NCBI RefSeq assembly: GCF_013177315.1
Contig: NZ_CP053661.1
Coordinates: 2,914,001-2,978,000 of the forward strand
DNA length: 64,000 bases
Source: Thermoleptolyngbya sichuanensis A183
GTDB taxonomy: Bacteria; Cyanobacteriota; Cyanobacteriia; Elainellales; Elainellaceae
Direction: 5' to 3'
The position numbers were made by a program, and so were the translations under genes. Shown here in pieces: positions 17,988-26,541 of the stretch. Position 1 is the first letter of the stretch; each line of letters begins with the position of its first letter. Below the pieces are notes generated by a model. That model saw only the letters and a list, made by a program, of their open reading frames with translations. It had not been told where the DNA came from and searched no databases.

Positions 17988-18629
17988 ATGGTGGGTTTAG
18001 ATTTGCTGATTATTGTGGTGTATGCGCTGACGCTGGTGTATGTGGCGCGGCAGGCGCTGGGCGAGATGGAAGACTGGGCGACGGTGCAGCTTGACCGAGA
18101 TGGCTTGAAGGAAGAACTGACCCGCGCCGATTTGCAGGGCAAGGTCAATATTAATGTGGGGCTGAAGCCGCGCTATGGGTTTGAGCCAATTACCGATTTG
18201 GCACTCAGCATTAGCAATGGATCTCCAGCGCCGATTTATGTGGATTGGGATCGCAGTTCGCTGACCAATTTTCAAGGGCGATCGCGCCGGGTCATCCGAA
18301 TTACGCCCAGCATGAATCTCGATCTCTCTCGTCCGCAGGTGTTCAGCGTCATTGCACCAGGCAAATCGCTCAGCGAACGGATTGTAGCAGAAGACATGCT
18401 GAAGCGGACTCCGGAGGGCATTTTGCAGGTGGCTGCGCCGCTGGTAGACCTAGGTGCAGCGCGGGGACTGCCCGATGACGGCAAGCTAGAGTTTTCGCTG
18501 CGGCTGTTGCTGCTGCTGGTGGAGCAGGAGCGCCAGGTCGATGACGACGTAACCACCCACGCCGTTCTCTGTCGCTTCATCGTCCGCCGCATTCCGTGGA
18601 ATCACGACATTCCCTGGCTGCGCCGATAG
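17988..18629 (+). CDS. Conserved cyanobacterial hypothetical with N-terminal membrane anchor
   Basis: A 213-residue protein. The first 20 residues (MVGLDLLIIVVYALTLVYVA) form one membrane segment, and the rest looks like a soluble beta-rich domain with no motif I recognise. It is divergent from ndhC with a spacer of 231 bp. Codon use matches neighbours. Function unknown. Confidence 0.75.
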   Translation: MVGLDLLIIVVYALTLVYVARQALGEMEDWATVQLDRDGLKEELTRADLQGKVNINVGLKPRYGFEPITDLALSISNGSPAPIYVDWDRSSLTNFQGRSRRVIRITPSMNLDLSRPQVFSVIAPGKSLSERIVAEDMLKRTPEGILQVAAPLVDLGAARGLPDDGKLEFSLRLLLLLVEQERQVDDDVTTHAVLCRFIVRRIPWNHDIPWLRR

Positions 18630-19425
18630 GAGGTTTGTTGCAAGCTTGCAACGCTCTGCTGACGCTTGGGTTGACAGGGCCACTGGTAGAGGCCATAAAC
18701 CCCTAATCACCTGTCCGATAAGTAGGATGCTTTAGTCGGACGCTTTTAATAGTTCTTTAACAAGTTGCCCTGTTTCAGTATTTTCCCGGTAAAGCCTAGT
18801 AAAATCACCGGGCCACCGTGAATTCTCCGGTAAGGATGAAATGGAAAGGCTCAACGGCAGCGTCTAATGCTAAATACCTGAAAATGGCTTCGTTGGCTCT
18901 AAGAGCTAATTTATGAAGCAAATCTTAAGAAGCCTGAAACTCTTGGCATGTGTGGCTTTGAGGTCATGCTTGCCCAGGAAAAGCGGTTTCTCGGAAATCC
19001 TTGATTAACAAGGCTTTCAGGCTCCTTTACAAATTAGCTCTAAGCTATTGGCACTAGTTATGTTCCAGTTGGTTCTATCCTTCCGAGGGACACTACCTGT
19101 GAACCGGAATCTGGAAATTGCTGAACCTACGACATGGCTTTTGAAGGCTTTTAGTATGCAGAAAGCTAGTACGCAAAAGGCAGGGGTTTGTCGCCAGAAA
19201 CTTGTACTGGATGACGGTGAGATGATGGCGATCGCCCCATGTCTAATCCTTCCTAATAGATGGCAACTCTGTTTTCCAAATTCCAACTAGGGAGTTTGCT
19301 GCTCTCCAATCCGGCAAAAACTGCTAAGCGCCTCATAATCAGCTTTGCAGAGATCTGGTTATCGCCTCGAACAGTGCATCAGTTTTCGTCAATTTCATCT
19401 AGAAACTAAACTCAATCACAACGTC
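18630..19425. other. Long gene-free spacer, AT-richer
   Basis: Nearly 800 bp without a supported gene. At 18786-18813 the segment CCCGGT...ACCGGG could form a 6-bp hairpin. The nested inverted-repeat element at 18902-19041 is described separately. The plus-strand frame at 19048-19290 has no family character and no ribosome site. Confidence 0.5.
18902..19041. other. Nested inverted-repeat element, candidate structured RNA or MITE
   Basis: The outer arms AGAGCTAATTT (18902-18912) and AAATTAGCTCT (19031-19041) are perfectly complementary over 11 bp. Inside them AGCCTGAAA (18931-18939) pairs with TTTCAGGCT (19015-19023). The enclosed 75 nt hold three smaller hairpins: GCATG/CATGC (18946-18950, 18965-18969), GAAA/TTTC (18978-18981, 18987-18990) and CCTTG/CAAGG (18999-19003, 19009-19013). 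A closing stem, second stem and multi-branch core fit a small structured RNA; a decayed transposable element is the main alternative. The strand is unknown. Confidence 0.4.
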
Positions 19426-19854
19426 ATGGGAACCGCTGAAATTATTGCACTCGTTAGCTGGCTTCTGGTGATGATCCTTGGGTGGACTTCGGGCGGTAGT
19501 GGTCGTGTAGCACGTCGTCCACTGATGCCGACACCGACACCCTCGGTCACGCCAACGCCATCACCACCAACGCCATCACCACCAACGCCACCGACCCCGA
19601 CCCCCTCAGTCACACCGCCCCCGCCGCCCCCGATATCGATGCCTTCGGCCACGCCAACGCCATCGCCATCGCCGCTGAGTGAGGAGCCACCATTGCCCCC
19701 GCCAACTGGAACTCCAACTCCCACCCCAGACAACAGAATTCCTACCCCTGCTCTGTTACCAGGATTGATTGGGATGGGAGTGCAGATGATGCGTAAGCGC
19801 AGGCAAGAAGAAGCAGATGCAGAAAGTGATGCTGAAGAAGATGAAGAAATCTAG
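19426..19854 (+). CDS. PTPA-CTERM sorting-domain protein, Pro/Thr-rich
   Basis: A 142-residue protein from the ATG at 19426; a longer frame from 19345 exists but the N-terminal membrane segment (IIALVSWLLVMILGW) begins just after 19426. The middle is a low-complexity repeat of Pro, Thr and Ser. Near the C-terminus PTPALLPGLIGMG followed by RKRR matches the PTPA-CTERM type of C-terminal sorting signal found in cyanobacteria. Unlike typical members, about 15 mostly acidic residues follow the basic cluster. Probably an envelope or surface protein. Confidence 0.65.
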   Translation: MGTAEIIALVSWLLVMILGWTSGGSGRVARRPLMPTPTPSVTPTPSPPTPSPPTPPTPTPSVTPPPPPPISMPSATPTPSPSPLSEEPPLPPPTGTPTPTPDNRIPTPALLPGLIGMGVQMMRKRRQEEADAESDAEEDEEI

Positions 19855-19897
19855 TTGAGTTGGCTAATTTATTTGTCTTGTTTGCCAGTTTCGGTAT

Positions 19898-19931
19898 GAG
19901 GCTGGACGGACGCAATACACCGCCCAGCCTC
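19898..19931. terminator. Hairpin between convergent genes
   Basis: GAGGCTGG (19898-19905) and CCAGCCTC (19924-19931) form an 8-bp stem between the convergent genes at 19426 and 19966. The following T-run (TGTTCTTT) is weak, so termination is likely but not certain. Confidence 0.5.
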
Positions 19932-19965
19932 CTGTTCTTTAAAGACGACCCTTGAGATTTTGCGA

Positions 19966-20211
19966 TTACTTTTCGGGGCTGAGCTTTTTGGAAACCCAGC
20001 CTGTGATGCCGCTGAGGATTGCGCCTGCCATCAAAATGCCAATGGCTGGCGTAAAGACGGGTTCCCAGAGCGAGTACCACAGATCGAAGCCCAGGGGGAG
20101 GTTCAGGGATTTGCCGAGGAGGGCGATCGCAAACCATGCAAAGGCAAATAGCACAAAAAACAGGTTTGCCATCAGCGCCAGGTTTAACCACTCCAGAAAC
20201 TTTTCTTTCAT
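19966..20211 (-). CDS. Small conserved membrane protein
   Basis: An 81-residue protein with two hydrophobic segments (LALMANLFFVLFAFAWFAIALL and PAIGILMAGAILSGITGW), starting at ATG 20211 and ending in a charged tail (KKLSPEK). It looks like a conserved cyanobacterial small membrane protein, function unknown. It is divergent from the AAA+ gene. At 20313-20356 a 22-bp unit (TTTTCCCGACGTTGTGCCAC and two more bases) is repeated twice in tandem upstream. Confidence 0.7.
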   Translation of the reverse strand: MKEKFLEWLNLALMANLFFVLFAFAWFAIALLGKSLNLPLGFDLWYSLWEPVFTPAIGILMAGAILSGITGWVSKKLSPEK

Positions 20212-20396
20212 CGCTAAATGCGTTTACAAATGCGTTTACAGCCGATTTTTTGCCCATCCTAGCAGGTTTGCAGCCGCCGCTATTCGCAGCAAACGATTAA
20301 GATATCTACAGCTTTTCCCGACGTTGTGCCACCGTTTTCCCGACGTTGTGCCACCGGTGTTCTAAGACAATTTCTCTAGCGGCCTAGGAGGATTCT

Positions 20397-21938
20397 GTGG
20401 ATTTTCGGCAAATTGTTGGCTTTCGGCAAGTGCGACAAGACGTAACCGACCTGCACAAATCCCTTGCGCCGCTGCTTAAATATGACCCGCGCCTCGCAGA
20501 AGTTGCGCTGACGGATTTTGCCAAAGTGGTGCAGATCTGCGGGCGTAGCAACAACGAAATCGGGTCGGCGGAACTGCTGGCCTACCTGATGATGGACGCG
20601 CTAATCCGCGATGACAAAGACACCCTCAGCGTCGCCAACAGCAAATGGGAGTTTTCCAGCGACGATCGCCTCAAATATCAAAAAATCACGCTACAAACCA
20701 TTCTGGAGCGCGTGAAAGCATCGGCTCAGCCCGACCAACTCAGCCTGCCCTCGTTAGTGAAAAAACTGGACGAAGAACGGGGAACGGATTTTCTTGGCGA
20801 GGCTGTAAACGTCATCTACAAATTCGCGCAGGTGGTCGCCAAGGCAGATGACGTGATTTCCATGCAGGAAATGGAAGCGCTGTCGAAAATTTGGCAAGGG
20901 CTACACAGTATCGCCCCTCTAGAGAGCTACGAACAGGGACTTGCCAACGCCCTTCCCAAGCCCCTGCCCCAAACCACGGGCGGCGCTGCCCCGTCTCCTG
21001 CCGACCCCAGTCTCCCAGACGAAGCAGCAGTGCCAGAAAAAACACCAGAGGAACTAGACCAGATCTTGCAAAAAGCGCTGGCGGAACTGGATAACCTCGT
21101 CGGCATGGACAATATCAAAGAAGAGGTGAAAACCCTGACCAATTTCCTAAAGGTGCAGAAAATCCGGCAGGAGCGCGGGCTGGCGCAAACCCAGGTGTCG
21201 CTGCACTCTGTGTTTTGCGGGCCGCCGGGAACCGGGAAAACGACCGTTGCCCGCATTATGAGCCGGATTTTTCAGGGGCTAGGCTTTTTGAAAAAGGGGC
21301 ACCTGATCGAAACCGATCGCGCGGGGCTGGTGGCGGGCTATGTGGGGCAAACGGCGAAAAAGGTGGATGAAGTGGTGACCTCAGCGCTGGATGGGGTGCT
21401 GTTTATCGACGAGGCCTATGCGCTGGTGCCGCCAGAAACGGGCAAGGACTTTGGGCAGGAGGCGATTGACACGCTGCTGAAGCGAATGGAAGACTATCGC
21501 GATCGCCTCGTGGTAATCGTTGCGGGCTACACCGATGAGATGTCGGTGTTTATCGAATCAAATCCGGGGCTGAAGTCGCGCTTTAACCGCTACTTCTATT
21601 TCGACCACTTCAAGCCAGAAGAACTGCTGGCGATTTTTGAAAGCATGGGCAAGAAGAACCACTTCACGCTCACGCCCGAAGCCCGCGATACGCTCCTCAA
21701 GAGATTTGAGGCGCTGTATGTGAAGCGCGATCGCACGTTTGGCAACGGGCGCACCGTCCGCAACCTGTTTGAAAAAACCATCGAAAAGCAGGCCAACCGC
21801 CTCGCAGTTCTCTCCAACCTCACCGACGAAGTGCTGACCACGCTGCTGCCCGAAGATATTCCTACCGAACAAGCCAGTATCCACGCGGGCAAGGTGGACT
21901 GGCAAGAACTGGCATCTCGCGAGAGCGGTGGGAGTTAG
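20397..21938 (+). CDS. AAA+ ATPase of the CbbX/SpoVK family
   Basis: A 513-residue protein with a GTG start at 20397, backed by AGGAGG six bases upstream. The N-terminal ~190 residues form a helical domain resembling TerB-like tellurite-resistance folds. The C-terminal AAA+ module has Walker A GPPGTGKT at about 275-282, Walker B VLFIDEAYAL at about 334-343 and an arginine-finger region GLKSRFNRYF. This arrangement matches CbbX/SpoVK-type ATPases, which remodel protein complexes. CbbX itself activates red-type Rubisco, but this lineage uses Rca (present at 51237), so another client is likely. Confidence 0.85.
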   Translation: MDFRQIVGFRQVRQDVTDLHKSLAPLLKYDPRLAEVALTDFAKVVQICGRSNNEIGSAELLAYLMMDALIRDDKDTLSVANSKWEFSSDDRLKYQKITLQTILERVKASAQPDQLSLPSLVKKLDEERGTDFLGEAVNVIYKFAQVVAKADDVISMQEMEALSKIWQGLHSIAPLESYEQGLANALPKPLPQTTGGAAPSPADPSLPDEAAVPEKTPEELDQILQKALAELDNLVGMDNIKEEVKTLTNFLKVQKIRQERGLAQTQVSLHSVFCGPPGTGKTTVARIMSRIFQGLGFLKKGHLIETDRAGLVAGYVGQTAKKVDEVVTSALDGVLFIDEAYALVPPETGKDFGQEAIDTLLKRMEDYRDRLVVIVAGYTDEMSVFIESNPGLKSRFNRYFYFDHFKPEELLAIFESMGKKNHFTLTPEARDTLLKRFEALYVKRDRTFGNGRTVRNLFEKTIEKQANRLAVLSNLTDEVLTTLLPEDIPTEQASIHAGKVDWQELASRESGGS

Positions 21939-21978
21939 GGTTGAGGCACACAACTTCTAACCTTGAACCCTATGCTCT

Positions 21979-22299
21979 TTAACTCTTCTCTAGCTCTGCC
22001 TTCATGCGCTCTAGCGTCGCGTGCATCTGGTCAAACATTTGCTGGGGCGTGATGCCAAATTGACCGAGGTGGGTTTTGAGTTGTTCAACGGTCATTTGTG
22101 CGGTGAAATCTTCTGACAGTTCAAAGCGCTTCATGAAGATGCGGTAGCGCTCCATCATCGATTCCATCTGGTCGATGTAAATCTTTTTTCCTTCGCGGTC
22201 AAACTTGCCATAGCTCGACCCCAGTTGCATCAGCGATTGGTAGTCTTCAAATAGCTGACGTGCTTCTTGTTGAACGATTTCAGAATCGAAAAATCCCAT
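21979..22299 (-). CDS. DUF1825 family protein
   Basis: A 106-residue, highly charged helical protein starting MGFFDSEIVQQEARQLFEDYQ at 22299; an in-frame extension to 22338 is ignored because family members start at this motif. The segments REGKKIYIDQMESMMERYRI and MTVEQLKTHLGQFGITPQQM are typical of DUF1825, a family almost confined to cyanobacteria and of unknown function. It is convergent with the AAA+ gene, with 40 bp between them. Confidence 0.92.
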   Translation of the reverse strand: MGFFDSEIVQQEARQLFEDYQSLMQLGSSYGKFDREGKKIYIDQMESMMERYRIFMKRFELSEDFTAQMTVEQLKTHLGQFGITPQQMFDQMHATLERMKAELEKS

Positions 22300-22648
22300 T
22301 TTCAGCCCCACCTTCCGAAAACTGAACCAAACTGCCAAGCGATATTAACTTCAACGCAGGTTTCTGAGTGCAAAAATCAGGCGCAAACGTTTAGCGCAAA
22401 ACGGCTGCCTTTCAAACTGCACCTTCAACCGTTGATTTACATTACATATTAGGGCAGAAGCTAGGGGCGGCTGAAGTGCGGAAAACGCTACTTTCGCTAC
22501 TTTAGAGACGCAGACCGCTGGGAATTGGGCTGCGTTTTGAATAGCGTGTTTCAGGGGTTCCTATCAGCTTCACCGCTGCCGATCGCTCGCTTTTGAATTG
22601 CAGGATTTCGGGATGCCCGACTCAAGGTTTGGATGGGAGGAAGACTCA
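22300..22648. other. Divergent promoter spacer
   Basis: About 350 bp between DUF1825 (minus) and the acetyltransferase (plus). It is AT-richer around 22370-22450 (…ACATTACATATTAGG), which suits promoter DNA. I see no gene or strong repeat in it. Confidence 0.4.
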
Positions 22649-23332
22649 ATGGCAGAAAAAGGGCAAGATTCTGCTGAGTTGAGCAACCCGACACCGATTG
22701 GGCCAGCGGCAGAACGGAGGCTAGCGGCAGAAGGGAGCGTCCCGGAACCTGGGCTGGATGCGCCACCCCTAGTTGATTTGCGGCAATATGACCCACGCGG
22801 CTTTGTGCGGGGGCGGCCGGGCTGGGTGGTGATGCTGTGGTGGCTGGTGCAGGCGATCGCCTTTCCGCTGACGCTGCATAGCCACCATGCACCGCGCCGC
22901 GCCCTGCTGCGATTGTTTGGGGCAAAGATTGGGCGGGGTGTGGTGATTCGCCCTACGGCTCGATTCACCTATCCCTGGAAAGTCGAGATTGGCGACCATA
23001 GCTGGGTGGGGGACAACGTGGTGTTCTACAGCCTTGCCCCGATTCGCGTGGGGACGCACTGCGTCATTTCTCAAAAGACCTACCTGTGTACTGGCAGCCA
23101 TGACGTGACCGATCCTGCCTTTGGGCTGATCACTGGGGCGATCGCCATCGGCAACGGAGCCTGGATCGCCGCTGACTGCTTTATCGCGCCAGGGGTCAAA
23201 ATTGGGGCAAATACCGTGATTGGGGCCCGCAGCGCTGTGTTTCACTCCATGCCCGCGCAGACCGTATGCTGGGGGTCGCCCTGCCAAGTGAGGGGCGATC
23301 GCCAAATTTTGCCCAAGCCCAAATTACACTAA
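22649..23332 (+). CDS. WcaF-like hexapeptide-repeat acetyltransferase
   Basis: A 227-residue O-acetyltransferase of the left-handed beta-helix (hexapeptide) class, probably acting on exopolysaccharide sugars or glycolipids. The ATG at 22649 is chosen over an upstream TTG because GGGAGGA precedes it by about nine bases. The N-terminal DLRQYDPRGFVRGRPGWVVMLWW and the helix repeats IGRGVVIRPTARFTYPWKVEIGDH match the WcaF/NodL-like group. The likely catalytic His is in CTGSHDVTDPAF. No other polysaccharide genes are adjacent. Confidence 0.85.
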   Translation: MAEKGQDSAELSNPTPIGPAAERRLAAEGSVPEPGLDAPPLVDLRQYDPRGFVRGRPGWVVMLWWLVQAIAFPLTLHSHHAPRRALLRLFGAKIGRGVVIRPTARFTYPWKVEIGDHSWVGDNVVFYSLAPIRVGTHCVISQKTYLCTGSHDVTDPAFGLITGAIAIGNGAWIAADCFIAPGVKIGANTVIGARSAVFHSMPAQTVCWGSPCQVRGDRQILPKPKLH

Positions 23333-23513
23333 GCCAAGTGTCCGAAAAATTCCCTGCTTTCCCGCGTCCCAAAAAACACGTCCCCCATCCTCCATTCCCC
23401 TTGCGCCAAACCGTCACCTGAAGAGACACTTAAAGGCTGAGCTTCCATGCAGTCATTCCCTTATCTCCGCTCCGGTTTATTGCTTGCCACTCATCCATAC
23501 AGGGAGAACAGCC

Positions 23514-24851
23514 TTGGAAAACACACCCGCAATTCTTGCTCTGGGCCTGTTTTGCACGGTTATTTTTTTGGTCATGACGGAGTGGATACACTTTACCATC
23601 GCCGCTTTTCTGGGGGCGCTGCTGCTGGTGTTTACCAACGTCATGACGCTCAACGAAGCGATTGGCTACATTGGCGCAGGCTATTCCACGATCGCCCTAT
23701 TTTTTGGCGTAATGGTGCTGGTGCGCTCGTTTGAGCCAACCAAGATTTTCGACTATCTGGCGACCCAAATGGTCATTCTGGCCAAGGGCAAGGGCAGCCG
23801 ACTGCTGCTGGCGATCACGGGCATCACCTCCCTAGTCTGCGCCTTTTTGCCCAATGCCACGACGGTCATGCTGCTGGCTCCGCTGTTGCCCCCTTTGGCG
23901 GCCGACGTGGGCGTAGACTTTGTGCCGCTGCTGATCTTGATGGTGCTGGTGTCCAATAGTGCAGGACTGCTAACGCTGGTGGGCGATCCGGCAACGTTTA
24001 TCGTGGGCGATGCCATCAACATCAGCTTTGTCGAGTATCTCAGCCGCTTGAGCCTGGGAGGGGCGATCGCCCTGCTCACCATCCTGCTCATGACCCCTGT
24101 CCTATTTCGCAAAATCTGGCGGACCGAGCTAACCAACCTCGACCAGTTGCCTCACCCAGAAATCAATCATCCCCGCGTCCTGTCTGTCGGCGCGATTATC
24201 GTTGCGCTGGTGCTGATATTTTTCGTCATTGGCGAGTCGCTGCCCGTCCCCGTCTCCCCAGCAGGCGTGGCGCTGATGGGCGCAGCGCTGGCCCTCCTGC
24301 TGGCACACCACAGCAAGATTGATACGCTCAACAACATCCTGCGCGACGTGGACTGGAGTACGCTGATTTTCTTTATGTCGATTTTTGTGCTGATTGGCGG
24401 CTTGCAAAAGACTGGCGTGATCGGCGGCATCTCTGGCATCCTGGCAACAATTTTGGGACAAAACATTTTCCTGGGTTCCATCCTGCTGCTGTTTTTGGTG
24501 GGGCTATTGTCTAGTGTCGTGCCCAACATTCCGCTGGTGGTGGCAATGGTGCCCCTGCTGAAGCAATATCTGGTCAATGTGGGCATGGCAGGCCAGGAAG
24601 TGCTGGAACCGAGCTATGGGGGTCAGTTTCCGCCAGAGGTGCTGCCGCTGTTTTATGCCATGATGTTTGGCGCAACGCTGGGCGGCAACGGCACGCTGGC
24701 CGGCGCGTCGGCCAATATCGTCGCCGCTGGCATTTCCGAGCAGCACGGCCGCCGCATCTCCTTCAAGCGGTTCTTTCACTACGGCTTTCCGGTGATGGTG
24801 GCGCAACTGATTACCAGCGCCCTGTTTGTCACCGTGCGCTTTTTGCTCTGA
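23514..24851 (+). CDS. ArsB/NhaD-type ion transporter
   Basis: A 445-residue permease with about eleven transmembrane segments of the ion-transporter superfamily that includes ArsB, NhaD and SLC13-type carriers. Motifs include FLPNATTVMLLAPLLPPLA, NSAGLLTLVGDPATFIVG and the repeat-half motif TLGGNGTLAGASANIVAAG. The TTG at 23514 is preferred as start because AGGGAGA lies seven bases upstream; a TTG at 23484 is the alternative. The substrate could be Na+/H+, arsenite or a dicarboxylate; nothing adjacent decides this. Confidence 0.8.
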   Translation: MENTPAILALGLFCTVIFLVMTEWIHFTIAAFLGALLLVFTNVMTLNEAIGYIGAGYSTIALFFGVMVLVRSFEPTKIFDYLATQMVILAKGKGSRLLLAITGITSLVCAFLPNATTVMLLAPLLPPLAADVGVDFVPLLILMVLVSNSAGLLTLVGDPATFIVGDAINISFVEYLSRLSLGGAIALLTILLMTPVLFRKIWRTELTNLDQLPHPEINHPRVLSVGAIIVALVLIFFVIGESLPVPVSPAGVALMGAALALLLAHHSKIDTLNNILRDVDWSTLIFFMSIFVLIGGLQKTGVIGGISGILATILGQNIFLGSILLLFLVGLLSSVVPNIPLVVAMVPLLKQYLVNVGMAGQEVLEPSYGGQFPPEVLPLFYAMMFGATLGGNGTLAGASANIVAAGISEQHGRRISFKRFFHYGFPVMVAQLITSALFVTVRFLL

Positions 24852-24867
24852 GGTTTCTGCGACCCGC

Positions 24868-25024
24868 TCAGCCCGACAGGTCAACACCGTCGTCATAAAG
24901 CGATTCGAGCTTCATCAAAATCTTGGGCTTCAGATCTTCCAGCGCCAGCTTGAGCTGGGTTTTCGTGGTATTGAACTGGTTAAGTCCGGGGGTCATCTGG
25001 CCCATCGTCAGCCATTGCTTAAGC
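24868..25024 (-). pseudogene. Severed 3' end of the Ser/Thr kinase gene
   Basis: This segment is the original C-terminus of the kinase gene at 26526-27914. Removing the IS and one copy of its 6-bp target duplication joins ...AQCERL to KQWLTMGQMTPGLNQF and on to GVDLSG and a TGA at 24868. The joined frame is exactly 508 codons. As it stands, the segment has no start and is presumably not translated. Confidence 0.85.
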
Positions 25025-26541
25025 CTTTAGTTTGGACTAATGGTGAAGAGGAAGGCAGTCAATGAGAAGCACCGACTGCCGTAAGGTCAATGAAGTACAA
25101 CCAACATTGACCCCATGATTTTCAACGAACTTCAGCAATTTCGCCAAACGTTGTATGCCAGCTTGGGAAACGCCAGAGATGCCCTGTTTGATCTGATGGA
25201 TGCCGTGTTAGTGAGTGCGTGCATCGTGTCGTTTGTGAGGCTATCGCAGAGTCCTGTCTTTCGTCGCCAGTGGTCGAGCACCTATGAAGCGTTGCGCGAT
25301 AGCCGCCTACCCCGATCAAAGGTGCTGAAGCTGTTGGTGCAGCAGATACCGACTCAGCAGCAACCGTTGTTGGCAGGTGATGCGAGTCGGTGGAACCGTC
25401 CTGCTGCCAGGCGTTTGAAAGACCGCACCTTATCAGGCAGAACAGGACATGCCCCGATAGCCGGACAAAACTACAGTACCTTAGCCTGGATTGCTGAAGA
25501 CAGGGGCAGTTGGGCATTACCATTGCGGCATGAGCGCATCACCAGCTTTGAAACACCCGCCAGTAAAGCGGCATTCCAACTCAAACAAGTGACTCGGCAG
25601 TTAGCGGTGCGTCCGTTGGCGATCTACGACCGAGGGTACGGCAATGCCAGTTTTGTCAACCAAACGGCAGGGATTGAGGCAGACTTGCTGCTGCGGGTTA
25701 CATCCAATCGATGTGTCTATGGCGCGCCCCCAGCGTATCGAGGGCGAGGCGCACCTGCCAAGCATGGACATAAGATGAAACTCAATGACCCTGACACTTG
25801 GAGTGTCCCGGTCGAAACCGTTGAAGTCGATGATCCCAACTGGGGACGAGTGCGGGTCAGTCGTTGGAGTGCATACCATTTCCGCAAATCCCCCAAACGG
25901 GCAATGGAAGTGTTGCGCGTGGAGGTGCTGGAGACACAGAGCAGCACGCGACGCTTGGCTCCTTTGTGGTTAGTTTGGCTGGGTGAGCAGATGCCTCCGT
26001 TAGAAACCCTGTGGTTGCACTACCTCCGTCGCTTTGCCATTGAACACTGGTATCGCTTTGCCAAGCAGAGGCTATATTGGACACATCCCCAGTTCAGTTC
26101 TGTATCGGCAACCGAACAGTGGAGCAGCCTGATGCCGTTGCTCAGTTGGCAGTTGTGGTTAGCGCGAAAGGACTGTACTGACCACCCCTTGCCCTGGCAG
26201 GCACCGCAAGAAACGTTGACTCCGGGTCGGGTCGCACAAGCGTTTGCAGGCATTTTGGCAGCGATTGGCACCCCTGCTCCTGCGCCTAAACCTCGTGGTA
26301 AATCGCCAGGACGAGGCAAGGGGCACAAGCCAACTCCTCGTCCCTGCTATCCGATGGTCAAAAAACGAGCCTCGAAACGCAAGACATCCGAACAATCCCT
26401 GAACAGTCCGGTTGCAACAGCAGCTTAACTGCGAGCAGGATTGTATCCAATTCCTTAAGTTCAACTGTTATGAACGGTTGAGCAGATTCTTTATGGCATC
26501 CTGTTGAGCATTATTGTGATGCCAGTTAGTCCAAACTAAAG
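25025..26541 (+). mobile_element. Insertion sequence, copy 1 (1517 bp)
   Basis: The ends are perfect 16-bp inverted repeats (CTTTAGTTTGGACTAA). The element is flanked by a 6-bp target duplication TTAAGC (25019-25024 and 26542-26547). It holds one transposase gene. The same 1517-bp element with the same ends occurs at 47207-48723, and the encoded proteins are identical. It interrupts the Ser/Thr kinase gene. Confidence 0.97.
25115..26428 (+). CDS. DDE transposase (IS copy 1)
   Basis: A 437-residue transposase. Candidate catalytic acids are Asp89 (LLAGDASRW), Asp172 (AIYDRGYG) and Glu309 (FAIEHWYRF), the last in the C-terminal helix context seen in IS4/IS701-like DDE enzymes. The C-terminus is a basic Pro/Lys/Arg-rich tail. 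Nothing suggests inactivation, so the element is likely competent. The IS family name is uncertain: the 6-bp duplication and 16-bp ends do not settle it. Confidence 0.9.
   Translation: MIFNELQQFRQTLYASLGNARDALFDLMDAVLVSACIVSFVRLSQSPVFRRQWSSTYEALRDSRLPRSKVLKLLVQQIPTQQQPLLAGDASRWNRPAARRLKDRTLSGRTGHAPIAGQNYSTLAWIAEDRGSWALPLRHERITSFETPASKAAFQLKQVTRQLAVRPLAIYDRGYGNASFVNQTAGIEADLLLRVTSNRCVYGAPPAYRGRGAPAKHGHKMKLNDPDTWSVPVETVEVDDPNWGRVRVSRWSAYHFRKSPKRAMEVLRVEVLETQSSTRRLAPLWLVWLGEQMPPLETLWLHYLRRFAIEHWYRFAKQRLYWTHPQFSSVSATEQWSSLMPLLSWQLWLARKDCTDHPLPWQAPQETLTPGRVAQAFAGILAAIGTPAPAPKPRGKSPGRGKGHKPTPRPCYPMVKKRASKRKTSEQSLNSPVATAA

Noticed and set aside
19048-19290. Plus-strand 80-codon ORF
   Set aside because: No family character or ribosome site; next to the nested repeat element.
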